Below are positions 30,759 to 39,383 of a stretch of DNA of 64,000 bases, piece after piece. Source of the DNA: Lentzea guizhouensis. GTDB taxonomy: Bacteria > Actinomycetota > Actinomycetes > Mycobacteriales > Pseudonocardiaceae. The DNA is taken from positions 4,960,001 to 5,024,000 of the forward strand of contig NZ_CP016793.1 in the NCBI RefSeq assembly GCF_001701025.1, in the 5' to 3' direction. The notes under the pieces are model-generated. The model made no database searches, was not told the origin of the DNA, and saw nothing but the letters and a program-made list of their open reading frames with translations. The first letter of the stretch is position 1; each line of letters opens with the position of its first letter. The translations under genes were made by a program, and so were the position numbers.

Positions 30759-33710
30759 GTGTCAAGGTTCGGGGATCGTCCCGGCGACCGTCAGCGTGGC
30801 CAGGGAGACCGACCGCGCCGTTCCGCCGATGGTGGCCGCTCAGCAGGAGCAGGCGACCGCAAGTTCAGCAGCAACAACCGCGACGACCGCGGTGGCTACC
30901 AGCGTGGTGAGGGCTCCGGCGACCGCAATCAGAGCGGCGACCGTCGAGACAACCGCGCCGGCGGCTCTTCCGACCGCGGCGGCTACCGCTCCAACGACCG
31001 CTCTTCCGACCGCAGCAGCTACCGCAAGGACGGCGACCGTCCCGGCTACCGCGGCGAGAGCTCCAGCGACCGCGGTGGTTCGCGCTCGGGTGACCGTCCC
31101 GGTTACCGCGGCAGCGACTCCAGCGACCGTGGCGGCTACCGCCGTGACGACCGCTCTTCGAGCGACCGCGGCTCCCGCACGGGTGACCGGCCTGGCCACC
31201 GCAGCAGCGACTCCGGTGACCGCGGTGGCTACCGGGGCAACCGTTCCGACGACCGTCCCGGCTTCCGCAAGGACGGCGAGCGCAGCGGCTACCGCGGCAA
31301 CGACTCCGGCGACCGCGGCGGCTACCGCTCCGACCGCTCGTCGAGCGACCGTCCGGGCTTCCGCAAGGAAGGTTCCAGCGACCGCGGTGGCTTCCGGTCC
31401 GGCGACCGTCCCAGCTACCGCAGCAACGACTCCGGTGACCGTGGCGGCTCCCGTGGCAGCGACTCGAACGACCGCGGTGGGTACCGCGGCAACCGGTCCG
31501 ACGACCGGGGTGGTGACCGCGGCGGCTTCCGTCGCGACGACCGCTCCGGCAGCGACCGGGGTGGCTACCGGGGTTCGAGCGACCGCAGCGGTGACCGTCC
31601 CGGCTACCGGGGCAACGCCTCCAGCGACCGTGGCAGCTCTCGCGGCAGCGACTCCGGTGACCGCGGCGGCTACCGGGGTAACCGTTCCGACGACCGTCCC
31701 GGCTTCCGCAAGGACGGCGAGCGCAGCGGCTACCGCAGCAGCGACTCGGGCGACCGCGGTGGGTACCGGGGTAACCGGTCCGACGACCGCGGCGGTGACC
31801 GCGGCGGCTTCCGCCGTGACGACCGTTCCGGCAGCGACCGCGGTGGCTACCGGGGCTCGAGCGACCGTGGCGACCGTTCCGGCGGCGAGCGCGGCGGTTT
31901 CCGCAGCGAGCGCAGCAACGACCGCGGCGACCGTCCCAGCTACCGCAGCAGCGACTCCGGTGACCGTGGCGGCTCCCGCGGCAGCGACTCGAACGACCGC
32001 GGTGGGTACCGCGGCAACCGTTCCGACGACCGCGGCGGCTACCGGGGCAACCGTTCCGACGACCGTCCCGGCTTCCGCAAGGACGGCGAGCGCAGCGGCT
32101 ACCGCGGCAACGACTCCGGCGACCGCGGTGGGTACCGCGGCAGCCGTTCGGACGACCGTGGGGACCGCGGCGGTCAGCGCCGGGACGACGACCGTGGCGG
32201 CTACCGCGCGGACCAGCGTTCCGAGGGTGCCGGCGACCAGCGTGACGACCGTCGTGACGAGCGCAGCCGTGAGCGTGCGGCGCGCTTCCAGGAGCGCATC
32301 GCCGAGCAGCCGACCGGGCAGGAAGGCGCCACCGCCTCGGACGTGACGTCCGAGGGCGACGCCGCTTCCGCGCGTGCCGGCTACCGCCTCGGTGACGGTG
32401 CGGCCGCCTCCCGTGCCGCCGCGGCACGTGGGCAGGCCGACGACGCCACCGACAGCACCGACGACGCCACCGCCGAGGACGAGCGCGCCACCGGCGCCGA
32501 CTCCATCGTGGCCGACGACGACCGCGCCGAATCCGACGACCGCGAAGCCGTCACCGGCGCCACCGAGGACGGCGGCAAGTCCCGCGCCAACGCCGGCGTG
32601 GCGGACAGCGAGTCCCGCATCAGCACCGGCAGGGACGAGAGCGAGTCCCGCGACGGTGGCGACAGCGACGACGAGTCCCGCGACGAGGGCGGCGTGCGCG
32701 ACGAGCGCGGCTCCCGTGACGGCGACGACCGCGACCAGCATGACAACCGCAGCTCCCGTGACGATCGCGATGATCGTGACGAGCGCAGTGGCCGTGACGA
32801 GCGCAGTGGCCGTGACGACCGCAGTGGCCGTGACGACCGCGCGGACCGTGACAGGCGCGACGACCGTGCGCCGCGTGACGACCGTGCGCCGCGTGACGAC
32901 CGTGCGCCGCGTGACGACCGTGATGAGCGTGGCGGCAGTGACGGTCAGGACGACCGTGGCGCGCGCGACGACCGTGACGAGGTTCCCAGCGGTCCCCGTG
33001 GCGGGCGTCCCGAGCTGCCGGAGGAGGCCGACCTCTCCTTGCTCGACCCGGAGATCAAGGCCGAGCTCCGCAGCCTGCCCAAGGGCCTCGCGGAGATCGT
33101 CGGCAGGCACCTGGCCGCGGCCGGGCTGCTGATCGACGAGGAGCCCGAGCTCGCCCTGGAGCACGCCCGGTACGCGCGCAGCAAGGCGGCGCGGGTCGGT
33201 GTGGTGCGGGAGGCCGCTGGGCTGACCGCGTACTTCGCGGACAAGTGGGCCGAGGCGCTGAGCGAGCTGCGTGCGGCTCGCCGGATGATGGCCGGGCCCG
33301 GCCACCTGGCGATCATGGCCGACTGCGAGCGGGCGCTGGGGCGTCCCGAGCGGGCGATCGACCTGGCCAAGGACCCGTCGGCCAAGGAGCTGAGCCAGGA
33401 GGACGAGATCGAGCTGCGGATCGTCGCGGCCGGTGCTCGCCGGGACATGGGTCAGTTCGACGCGGCCGTGGTGGCGCTGCAGGGTCCTGATCTCGATCCG
33501 GGACAGCGGACTCCGTACTCGGCGCGGCTCTTCTACGCTTACGCCGACAACCTGGCCGCGGCCGGTCGCACCGAGGAAGCGGTCAAGTGGTTCCTCAACG
33601 CCGCCGAGGCCGACGACGAGGGTGAGACGGACGCCGCCGAGCGCGCGTTCGAGCTCACCCACGACGACACCCCCGAGAACGCCTCCCCGGAGGAGATCGG
33701 ACAGCAGTGA
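30759..33710 (+). CDS. TPR-like protein with very long Arg/Gly/Asp/Ser repeat N-terminus
   Basis: 983 residues from GTG 30759; AGGAGGA at 30748-30754 fixes the start. Residues 1 to ~490 are built of short repeats such as SDRGGYRGNRSDDRPGF, RKDGERSGYRGND and SGDRGGYR. Residues ~500-740 are acidic and Arg-Asp rich, with a run of APRDDR units. From ~750 (PELPEEADLSLLDPEI) a conserved all-helical domain follows, with TPR-like helix pairs (LALEHARYARSKAARVGVVREAAGLTAYF, WAEALSELRAARRMM, IMADCERALGRPERAIDLA, YAYADNLAAAGRTEEAVKWFLNAAEAD). That domain corresponds to the protein before the HAD gene in mycobacteria (Rv1691-like), which as I recall lacks such an extension. RG-rich disorder suggests RNA binding or condensate formation, by inference. 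The HAD gene overlaps its stop. Confidence 0.9.
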   Translation: MSRFGDRPGDRQRGQGDRPRRSADGGRSAGAGDRKFSSNNRDDRGGYQRGEGSGDRNQSGDRRDNRAGGSSDRGGYRSNDRSSDRSSYRKDGDRPGYRGESSSDRGGSRSGDRPGYRGSDSSDRGGYRRDDRSSSDRGSRTGDRPGHRSSDSGDRGGYRGNRSDDRPGFRKDGERSGYRGNDSGDRGGYRSDRSSSDRPGFRKEGSSDRGGFRSGDRPSYRSNDSGDRGGSRGSDSNDRGGYRGNRSDDRGGDRGGFRRDDRSGSDRGGYRGSSDRSGDRPGYRGNASSDRGSSRGSDSGDRGGYRGNRSDDRPGFRKDGERSGYRSSDSGDRGGYRGNRSDDRGGDRGGFRRDDRSGSDRGGYRGSSDRGDRSGGERGGFRSERSNDRGDRPSYRSSDSGDRGGSRGSDSNDRGGYRGNRSDDRGGYRGNRSDDRPGFRKDGERSGYRGNDSGDRGGYRGSRSDDRGDRGGQRRDDDRGGYRADQRSEGAGDQRDDRRDERSRERAARFQERIAEQPTGQEGATASDVTSEGDAASARAGYRLGDGAAASRAAAARGQADDATDSTDDATAEDERATGADSIVADDDRAESDDREAVTGATEDGGKSRANAGVADSESRISTGRDESESRDGGDSDDESRDEGGVRDERGSRDGDDRDQHDNRSSRDDRDDRDERSGRDERSGRDDRSGRDDRADRDRRDDRAPRDDRAPRDDRAPRDDRDERGGSDGQDDRGARDDRDEVPSGPRGGRPELPEEADLSLLDPEIKAELRSLPKGLAEIVGRHLAAAGLLIDEEPELALEHARYARSKAARVGVVREAAGLTAYFADKWAEALSELRAARRMMAGPGHLAIMADCERALGRPERAIDLAKDPSAKELSQEDEIELRIVAAGARRDMGQFDAAVVALQGPDLDPGQRTPYSARLFYAYADNLAAAGRTEEAVKWFLNAAEADDEGETDAAERAFELTHDDTPENASPEEIGQQ

Positions 33711-34501
33711 GCGAGACGTTGGTCGACCGGTACGACGCGTTGCTGATCGATCTCGACGGCACCGTCTACCGCGGGTCCGAAGCGGTGCCCGGCGCAGCCG
33801 AGGCGATCGCGCAGGCGAGGGCCAAGGGCCTCGGGATCCGGTACGTGACCAACAACGCCTCCCGCTCACCGCAGGCGGTCGCCGACCACCTCGTCGAGCT
33901 CGGGTTCGACACGAGCATCGACGAGGTGAGCACCTCCGCGCAGGCGGGTGCGGCCATGCTGGCCGAGCGCCTGCCCAAGCGGACGAACGTCCTGGTGCTC
34001 GGCACCAAGGCGTTGCAGGCGGAGGTGCTCAAGCGCGGCCTCACCCCCGTCGACACCGCGGACGAGGCGAAGGCCGTGCTGCAGGGCCTGAGCATGGACC
34101 TCGGCTGGCGTGAGCTGGCCGAGGCCGCCGTGGCGATCCGCCGGGGCGCGCTCTGGGTGGCGTGCAACGTCGACGCGACGCTGCCCACCGAGCGCGGCCT
34201 GCTGCCCGGCAACGGCAGCCTCGTCGCGGCCCTGCGCACCGCCACCGACGCCGAGCCGCTCGTCGCCGGCAAGCCCGCCACGCCGTTGCTGCAGCAGGCG
34301 GCGAAGGAGCTCGGTGCGCACCGGCCGCTGGTGGTCGGCGACCGGCTCGACACGGACATCCTGGGCGCGGTCAACGCCGGGATGGACTCGCTGCTCGTGT
34401 GCACGGGTGTGTCGACGGATGAGGAGGCGCAAGCGCTTCCGGAAGACCAGCGCCCCACGTATGTCGGCGAGGACCTGTCGGTCCTGCATCGGCTACCGTG
34501 A
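33707..34501 (+). CDS. HAD-superfamily phosphatase (NagD/PGP-like)
   Basis: 264 residues from GTG 33707 (4-bp overlap). HAD motifs: I, ALLIDLDGTVYRGSEAVPGA with the nucleophile Asp; II, YVTNNASRS; III, the Lys of LVAGKPATPLL; IV, LVVGDRLDTDILGAVNAGMDSLLVCTGV. The cap between motifs II and III is C2 type, as in NagD and phosphoglycolate phosphatases, which hydrolyse small phosphometabolites. The mycobacterial homologue in the same position (Rv1692) has been described as a glycerol 3-phosphate phosphatase. The substrate here is inferred only. Confidence 0.93.
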   Translation: MSETLVDRYDALLIDLDGTVYRGSEAVPGAAEAIAQARAKGLGIRYVTNNASRSPQAVADHLVELGFDTSIDEVSTSAQAGAAMLAERLPKRTNVLVLGTKALQAEVLKRGLTPVDTADEAKAVLQGLSMDLGWRELAEAAVAIRRGALWVACNVDATLPTERGLLPGNGSLVAALRTATDAEPLVAGKPATPLLQQAAKELGAHRPLVVGDRLDTDILGAVNAGMDSLLVCTGVSTDEEAQALPEDQRPTYVGEDLSVLHRLP

Positions 34502-34674
34502 TGGGCGTGACCTACCCCCTGCCCGGACCGCCGCCCAACCCGGCCGACGCCATCGACGGCGCGCTGGAGAGGCTCGACGGGCTCGAGGACGTGCCGCTGG
34601 CCGAGCACGTGGCGAGGTTCGACGCCGTGCACGCCACGCTCACCGACGCCCTGTCGAGCATCGACAAGGTGTGA
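34501..34674 (+). CDS. small conserved protein between HAD phosphatase and tlyA
   Basis: 57 residues from ATG 34501, sharing one base with the HAD stop; a GTG at 34507 would give 55. It reads MGVTYPLPGPPPNPADAI, DGALERLDGLEDVPLAEHVA, RFDAVHATLTDALSSIDKV: a Pro-rich start, then two amphipathic helices. A protein of this size and character occupies this place in mycobacteria (Rv1693). Function unknown; it is too short for most gene finders, but the position, codon use and tight spacing support it. tlyA starts 6 bp later. Confidence 0.75.
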   Translation: MGVTYPLPGPPPNPADAIDGALERLDGLEDVPLAEHVARFDAVHATLTDALSSIDKV

Positions 34675-34680
34675 TGCACA

Positions 34681-35475
34681 GTGCCACGCAGGGTGCGGCT
34701 CGACGCCGAGCTCGTGCGCAGGGGGCTCGCCAGGTCCCGTGAGCACGCCAGCCAGCTCGTCGCGGACGGGCGCGTGACGGTGCGCGGCACCGTCGCCACC
34801 AAACCGGCGACCGCGGTGGAGACCTCCGACGCGGTGGTCGTGAAAGACCTCGACAACGACCCGAACTACGCCTCCCGGGGCGCGCACAAGCTCGTCGGCG
34901 CGCTGGAGGCGTTCCAGGTCGACCCCACCGGCAAGCGTTGTCTCGACGCGGGCGCATCCACTGGCGGTTTCACCGACGTGCTGCTGCGCCGGGGCGCGCG
35001 GCAGGTCGTCGCGGCCGACGTCGGCCGCGGTCTGCTCGACTGGAAGCTGCAGACCGACGACCGGGTCGTGGTGAAGGACAAGACCAACGTCCGCACCCTC
35101 ACGCCGGAGGACATCGGCGGCGAAGTTGAACTCGTGGTGGCCGATCTTTCGTTTATCTCGTTGAGGCTCGTGCTCCCCGCACTGGCCGCGTGCCTCGACG
35201 AGGAAGGCGACCTGCTGCCGATGGTCAAGCCGCAGTTCGAGGTCGGCAAGGAACGCCTCGGATCAGGAGGCGTCGTGCGCGACCCCGGGCTGCGCGCCGA
35301 AGCCGTGCTCGACGTGAGCAAGGCGGCGGCGGAGACCGGTCTGGCCGTGCACGGGGTCGTCGCGAGCCCGTTGCCGGGTCCGTCCGGCAACGTCGAGTAC
35401 TTCCTCTGGCTGCGCAAGGGCGACCCGGTCGACCCTGCGGAGATGGTGCGCACCGCCGTCGAAGAAGGGCCCTGA
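34681..35475 (+). CDS. tlyA: 16S/23S rRNA 2'-O-ribose methyltransferase TlyA
   Basis: 264 residues from GTG 34681. The N-terminal S4 RNA-binding domain (RLDAELVRRGLARSREHASQLVADGRVTVRGTVATKPATAV) is followed by an FtsJ-like SAM methyltransferase domain with CLDAGASTGGFTDVLLRRGARQVVAADVGRGLL and VVADLSFISLRLVLPAL, and KPQFEVGKERLG. In mycobacteria TlyA methylates C1409 of 16S and C1920 of 23S rRNA, and its loss gives capreomycin resistance. nadK begins in its stop codon. Confidence 0.96.
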   Translation: MPRRVRLDAELVRRGLARSREHASQLVADGRVTVRGTVATKPATAVETSDAVVVKDLDNDPNYASRGAHKLVGALEAFQVDPTGKRCLDAGASTGGFTDVLLRRGARQVVAADVGRGLLDWKLQTDDRVVVKDKTNVRTLTPEDIGGEVELVVADLSFISLRLVLPALAACLDEEGDLLPMVKPQFEVGKERLGSGGVVRDPGLRAEAVLDVSKAAAETGLAVHGVVASPLPGPSGNVEYFLWLRKGDPVDPAEMVRTAVEEGP

Positions 35476-36365
35476 TGAGGGAAGTCCTGCTGGTCGTCCA
35501 CACCGGTCACCAGAGCAACATCGATCTCGCCCGACAGGTCGCCGGCCGGCTCGCCGTCGGTGGCGTCACGACGCGGGTGCTCGACGACGAGGCCCGCGAC
35601 CTCGGGCCGTCGTGCTGCACGAAGGTCGTGCCCGCCGACGACCACGCCGCCGAGGGCACCGAGCTCGTGCTGGTGCTGGGCGGTGACGGCACGCTGCTGC
35701 GCGGCGCCGAGCTCGCCCGTCCCGCGCGGGTGCCCGTGCTGGGCGTGAACCTGGGCCGGGTCGGGTTCCTCGCGGAGGCCGACTCGGACGCGCTGCACGA
35801 GGCCGTGGGCCACGTGCTGGAGCGCGACTACTTCGTGGAAGAGCGCATGACGCTCGACCTGGTGGCGAAGGTCAACGACGAGGTCGTCGTGAAGACCTGG
35901 GCGCTCAACGAGATCAGCGTCGAGAAGCTGATCCGCGAACGCATCCTCGAGGTCGTCATCGAGGTCGACGGCCGGCCCGTGTCGGCGTTCGGCTGCGACG
36001 GCGTGCTGTGCGCGACGCCGACCGGGTCGACCGCCTACGCGTTCTCCGCGGGTGGGCCGGTCGTGTGGCCAGACGTGCAGGCGATCCTGGTGGTGCCGAG
36101 CAACGCGCACGCGCTGTTCGCCCGGCCGCTGGTCGTGTCGCCGAAGTCGCACGTGGCGTTCGAGATCGAGTCGACCGGGCACCCGGCGGCGCTGTCCGCG
36201 GACGGGCGGCGCACGTTCGAGCTGCCCGCGGGCGCGCGGATCGAGATCGTGGAGGGCGAGGTGCCGCTCAAGGTCGTGCGGCTGCGCCAGGCACCGTTCA
36301 CCGACCGGCTGGTCGAGAAGTTCGACCTGCCGGTCAAGGGGTGGCGGGGACCATCGGCAGGCTGA
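35475..36365 (+). CDS. nadK: NAD kinase
   Basis: 296 residues from ATG 35475, which shares one base with the tlyA stop. It phosphorylates NAD+ to NADP+ with ATP (or polyphosphate in actinobacteria). Signatures: GGDGTLLRGAELAR with the catalytic Asp, GVNLGRVGFLAEAD, ALNEISVEK, DGVLCATPTGSTAYAFSAGGPVVWP. The position between tlyA and recN matches mycobacterial ppnK. Confidence 0.97.
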   Translation: MREVLLVVHTGHQSNIDLARQVAGRLAVGGVTTRVLDDEARDLGPSCCTKVVPADDHAAEGTELVLVLGGDGTLLRGAELARPARVPVLGVNLGRVGFLAEADSDALHEAVGHVLERDYFVEERMTLDLVAKVNDEVVVKTWALNEISVEKLIRERILEVVIEVDGRPVSAFGCDGVLCATPTGSTAYAFSAGGPVVWPDVQAILVVPSNAHALFARPLVVSPKSHVAFEIESTGHPAALSADGRRTFELPAGARIEIVEGEVPLKVVRLRQAPFTDRLVEKFDLPVKGWRGPSAG

Positions 36366-36460
36366 CCGCGCCGCTCGGTGCGTCGGCACTGGCTCGTTAT
36401 GGTGCCACCAGAGACACGCCCCATCCGGAAATGTCGGACCCGACAAGTAAGGTTCGCCCT

Positions 36461-38242
36461 GTGCTGGCCGAGATGCGCATCAATGGCCTTGGCGTGATTG
36501 AAGAGGCCACCCTCGAGCTCGACCCCGGCTTCACCGTCGTGACTGGTGAGACCGGTGCGGGAAAGACCATGGTCGTGACCGGGTTGCACCTGCTCGGCGG
36601 AGGCCGGGCGGAGGCGTCCCGGGTTCGCACCGGAGCCGAGAAAGCCGTGGTGGAGGGCCGTTTCCAGGCCCCTGCGGGCAGTCCGGCCGCCAAGGTCGCC
36701 GAGGAGGTCGGCGGCGAGGCGGACGAGGACGGCTCGCTGATCGCCATCCGCACCGTGGGTGCCGATGGCCGCTCCCGCGCGCACGTCGGCGGCCGGTCCG
36801 TGCCCGTCGGCGTGCTCTCCGAACTGGCCGAGCAGCTGATCGCGGTGCACGGGCAGAACGACCAGCTGCGGCTCATGCGCCCGACCGAGCAGCGCGGCGT
36901 GCTGGACCGGTTCGCGGGCGACGACGTGGCCGAGCCGCTGCGCCAGTACCAGCGCATCCGCGAGGAGTGGCTGCGCGTCGCGACCGAGCTGCGCGAGCGC
37001 ACCGAGCGTTCCCGCGAGCTCGCCCGCGAGGCCGACCTGCTGCGGCACGGCCTCACCGAGATCGACGCCGTCGACCCCAAGCCGGGCGAGGAGCAGGAGC
37101 TGCACGACGAGGCGCGCCGCCTGGCCGACGCCGACCAGCTCCGCGAGGCCGCGACCGGTGCCCAGTTCGCGGTGTCGGGTTCGCTGGAGGGCGACCCGGA
37201 CAACCCCGGCGCGCTGGGCCTGATCTCCGAGGCCGCCCGCCGCCTGGCCGTGTCGGAAGACCCCAAGCTGCGCGAGATGGAACCCCGGCTCGTCGAGGCC
37301 GCCACGCTGCTGGCCGACGTCGGCGCCGAGATCTCCGGCTACCTCGACCACCTCGAAGCCGACCCCGGCCGCCTGGAGCAGGTGCTGCAGCGCCAGGCCG
37401 AGCTGAAGGCGCTGACCCGCAAGTACGCCGCCGACGTCGACGGCGTGATCGCCTGGGCCGCCGACGCCCGTTCGCGGCTGGACGGCCTCGACACCTCCGA
37501 GGACGCACTGGCCGGCCTCGCCAAGCGCCGTGACGAGCTGGCCGTCGAACTCGCCGCGCTGGCCACCCAGGTCACCGCCGCTCGCACCGAGGCCGCCCTG
37601 GAGCTCGGCAAGGCCGTCACCGAGGAGCTCGACGGCCTCGCCATGCCGCACGCCTCGGTCGAACTGGGTGTCCGCCCCCGCCACGCCGAGTCGGGCGACC
37701 CGCAGGCCCTGCCGGTGGGCCGCTCCATCCTGCACGCCGGCTCCTCGGGCGTCGACGAGGTGGAACTGCGCCTGATCTCGCACCCCGGCGCCCCCGCCCT
37801 CCCGGTCCACAAGGGCGCCTCCGGCGGCGAGCTCTCCCGCGTGATGCTGGCGCTCGAGGTGGTCCTGTCCCACTCCGACCCGGTCCCCACCCTCGTCTTC
37901 GACGAGGTCGACGCGGGCGTCGGCGGCCGCGCGGCCGTCGAGGTCGGCCGCCGCCTGGCCCGCCTGGCCCGCTCGCACCAGGTCATCGTGGTGACGCACC
38001 TCCCGCAGGTGGCCGCGTTCGCCGACCGCCACCTGGTGGTCGACAAGTCGGCCGACGGCCGCTTCACCCGGTCCGCGGTCCGCAAGCTCGACGAGACCCA
38101 GCGCGTGGTGGAGCTCGCACGCATGCTCGCCGGCATGGACTCGACCGACACGGGGCGGGCGCACGCGGAGGAGCTGCTGGCGGCGGCGAAGGCGGACAAG
38201 ACGGCGGCGCCGGTGGTGAGGCGGAGGAAGAAGAAGGGCTGA
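36461..38242 (+). CDS. recN: DNA repair protein RecN
   Basis: 593 residues from GTG 36461 (ATG 36473 possible). An SMC-like ATPase that acts early in double-strand break repair. Walker A GETGAGKT at about 29-36, long helical coiled-coil arms with Glu/Arg/Leu heptads (~170-360), the signature KGASGGELSRVMLALEVVL, Walker B TLVFDEVDAGVGGRAAVEVGRRLARLARSHQVIVVTHLPQVAAFADRH, and a basic end (VVRRRKKKG). The 95-bp gap after nadK is the first break in an otherwise overlapping unit, so it may have its own promoter. Confidence 0.97.
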   Translation: MLAEMRINGLGVIEEATLELDPGFTVVTGETGAGKTMVVTGLHLLGGGRAEASRVRTGAEKAVVEGRFQAPAGSPAAKVAEEVGGEADEDGSLIAIRTVGADGRSRAHVGGRSVPVGVLSELAEQLIAVHGQNDQLRLMRPTEQRGVLDRFAGDDVAEPLRQYQRIREEWLRVATELRERTERSRELAREADLLRHGLTEIDAVDPKPGEEQELHDEARRLADADQLREAATGAQFAVSGSLEGDPDNPGALGLISEAARRLAVSEDPKLREMEPRLVEAATLLADVGAEISGYLDHLEADPGRLEQVLQRQAELKALTRKYAADVDGVIAWAADARSRLDGLDTSEDALAGLAKRRDELAVELAALATQVTAARTEAALELGKAVTEELDGLAMPHASVELGVRPRHAESGDPQALPVGRSILHAGSSGVDEVELRLISHPGAPALPVHKGASGGELSRVMLALEVVLSHSDPVPTLVFDEVDAGVGGRAAVEVGRRLARLARSHQVIVVTHLPQVAAFADRHLVVDKSADGRFTRSAVRKLDETQRVVELARMLAGMDSTDTGRAHAEELLAAAKADKTAAPVVRRRKKKG

Positions 38243-38804
38243 CGGCGGCCGCTCGCGGGTGGGCGGCGGGCTCGGGTGGCGCTGGGGAGCGGTGGCTCGA
38301 CTGGCTGTGGTCAGCGGCTGTGGCTCGGCTGCGGTGGCTGGCGGTCATGGGTGGCTGCGGCTGCTGGCGGTCGTGGCAGCTCGGGCGACTGGGCTCGGGC
38401 GCTGGGCTGGGCGCCTGCGGTAATCGGCGTCTGCGGTAATCGGCGTCTGCGGGTCGGCTGCGGCTCTGATACTGCGGTTGGCTCCGCTACGGCGACTTGG
38501 GTGCGGCGGCTGGCGGTGACGGCCGGGTGGCCCGCTGCAGCGGCGGTTCTGATGCTGGGCCTGCCGCGCAAAACTTCCCGTCGGCTGTCGCAACCTGCCG
38601 CGCAGAGCTTCCTGTCGGCTGCCCCGACGCTTCCACGCCCTCCGGCACGGCTCGTCCGCCGGGCCCTTCCACCACCCCGCCACCTGCGCCGTCCGCCCGA
38701 CTCCTCCGCGCCCAACCCCCGCCAGCCGGGCATGATGGTGGGAACGTGACCGATGCCCGGTCAGCGGACGCACACGGTGGTGCGGTGGAAGGTGGACCGG
38801 ACTT
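38243..38804. repeat. gene-free repeat-rich region between recN and the membrane array
   Basis: About 560 bp with no convincing gene; open frames here are Gly/Ala/Trp- or Pro/Arg-rich with no codon bias. It holds a perfect tandem 16-mer, CTGCGGTAATCGGCGT (38415-38430 and 38431-38446), an imperfect 28-bp direct repeat (38560-38587 and 38594-38621), and many degenerate GGCTGCGGCT-like units. Its 3' end should contain the promoter of the array below. Confidence 0.5.
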
Positions 38805-39383
38805 GTGACCACGCGCCGGGTGTTCGGGGCGGTGCTGGTGTTCGTCGCGGCCGGGTTGGCGGTGGCGGCGACGTTTCTGGTCGCGTTCTCGGTGGAGACG
38901 CAGTTCGCGAACCGGAGGTTGCGGTTCGAGGCGACGACGTGGGGGGTGGAGCACGACGACTTCCGCGGGTCGTTGATGTTGGCGCCGATCGACTACGGGT
39001 GGCCGGCGATCGTGGCGGCGGGGGTGATGGCGGTGTCGGCGGTGGTGGCGTTCCGGCAGCCGGTGGCGCGGTTGGGGTCGTTGCTCGGGGCCGGGGTGCT
39101 GGTGGGGCTGGCCTGGTTGTCGCTCAACCAGGTGCAGCAGGCGGTTGAGCAGTTGGAGGAGCTCAACGTGCCGGTGCCGCTGGAGGTTGTGCGGGGCAAC
39201 GGGGTGACGGTGTTGCTGGTCGCGGCGGGGGTGGGGGTGGTGGCGGCGTTGTTGCACCAGGAGCTTTCGTGGCAGCGGCCGGTGGAGCGGACCGGTGGTG
39301 TGGTGATCCACCAGATCGAGGGGAACGACGAGGAAACGCCGCCCTACGGGTTTCCGGTGGTGGTGGAGCCGAAGAATGGGTGA
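38805..39383 (+). CDS. array membrane protein 1 (four-helix, divergent tail)
   Basis: 192 residues from GTG 38805. Four predicted membrane segments: ~7-28, ~66-84, ~90-108 and ~132-150. The loop after segment 1 has TTWGVEHDD, the family's Trp-Gly motif. The cytosolic tail ends VVIHQIEGNDEETPPYGFP, a divergent version of the (V/I)HQ..DDDTPPFGI motif of its neighbours. I know no named family. It is the first of nine head-to-tail paralogues and overlaps the second by 8 bp. It probably carries the promoter-proximal start of the operon. Confidence 0.85.
   Translation: MTTRRVFGAVLVFVAAGLAVAATFLVAFSVETQFANRRLRFEATTWGVEHDDFRGSLMLAPIDYGWPAIVAAGVMAVSAVVAFRQPVARLGSLLGAGVLVGLAWLSLNQVQQAVEQLEELNVPVPLEVVRGNGVTVLLVAAGVGVVAALLHQELSWQRPVERTGGVVIHQIEGNDEETPPYGFPVVVEPKNG

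Noticed and set aside
30900..32200. Regularly spaced repeats suggesting a CRISPR array
   Set aside because: The repeats are in frame and coding (DRGGYR units), vary in length and have no unique spacers.
30736..32346. 536-aa Ala/Thr/Val-rich frame on the plus strand
   Set aside because: It is the shifted frame of the repeat-protein gene; it lacks the AGGAGGA-linked start, and its composition follows from the repeat DNA.
30840..33869. 1009-aa minus-strand open frame
   Set aside because: Antisense shadow of the repeat protein, low-complexity Val/Ala/Thr/Arg, no start context.
38276..38749. 157-aa plus-strand frame and several antisense frames after recN
   Set aside because: Composition is Gly/Trp/Ala then Pro/Arg-rich, spans direct repeats and shows no codon-position bias; treated as non-coding.
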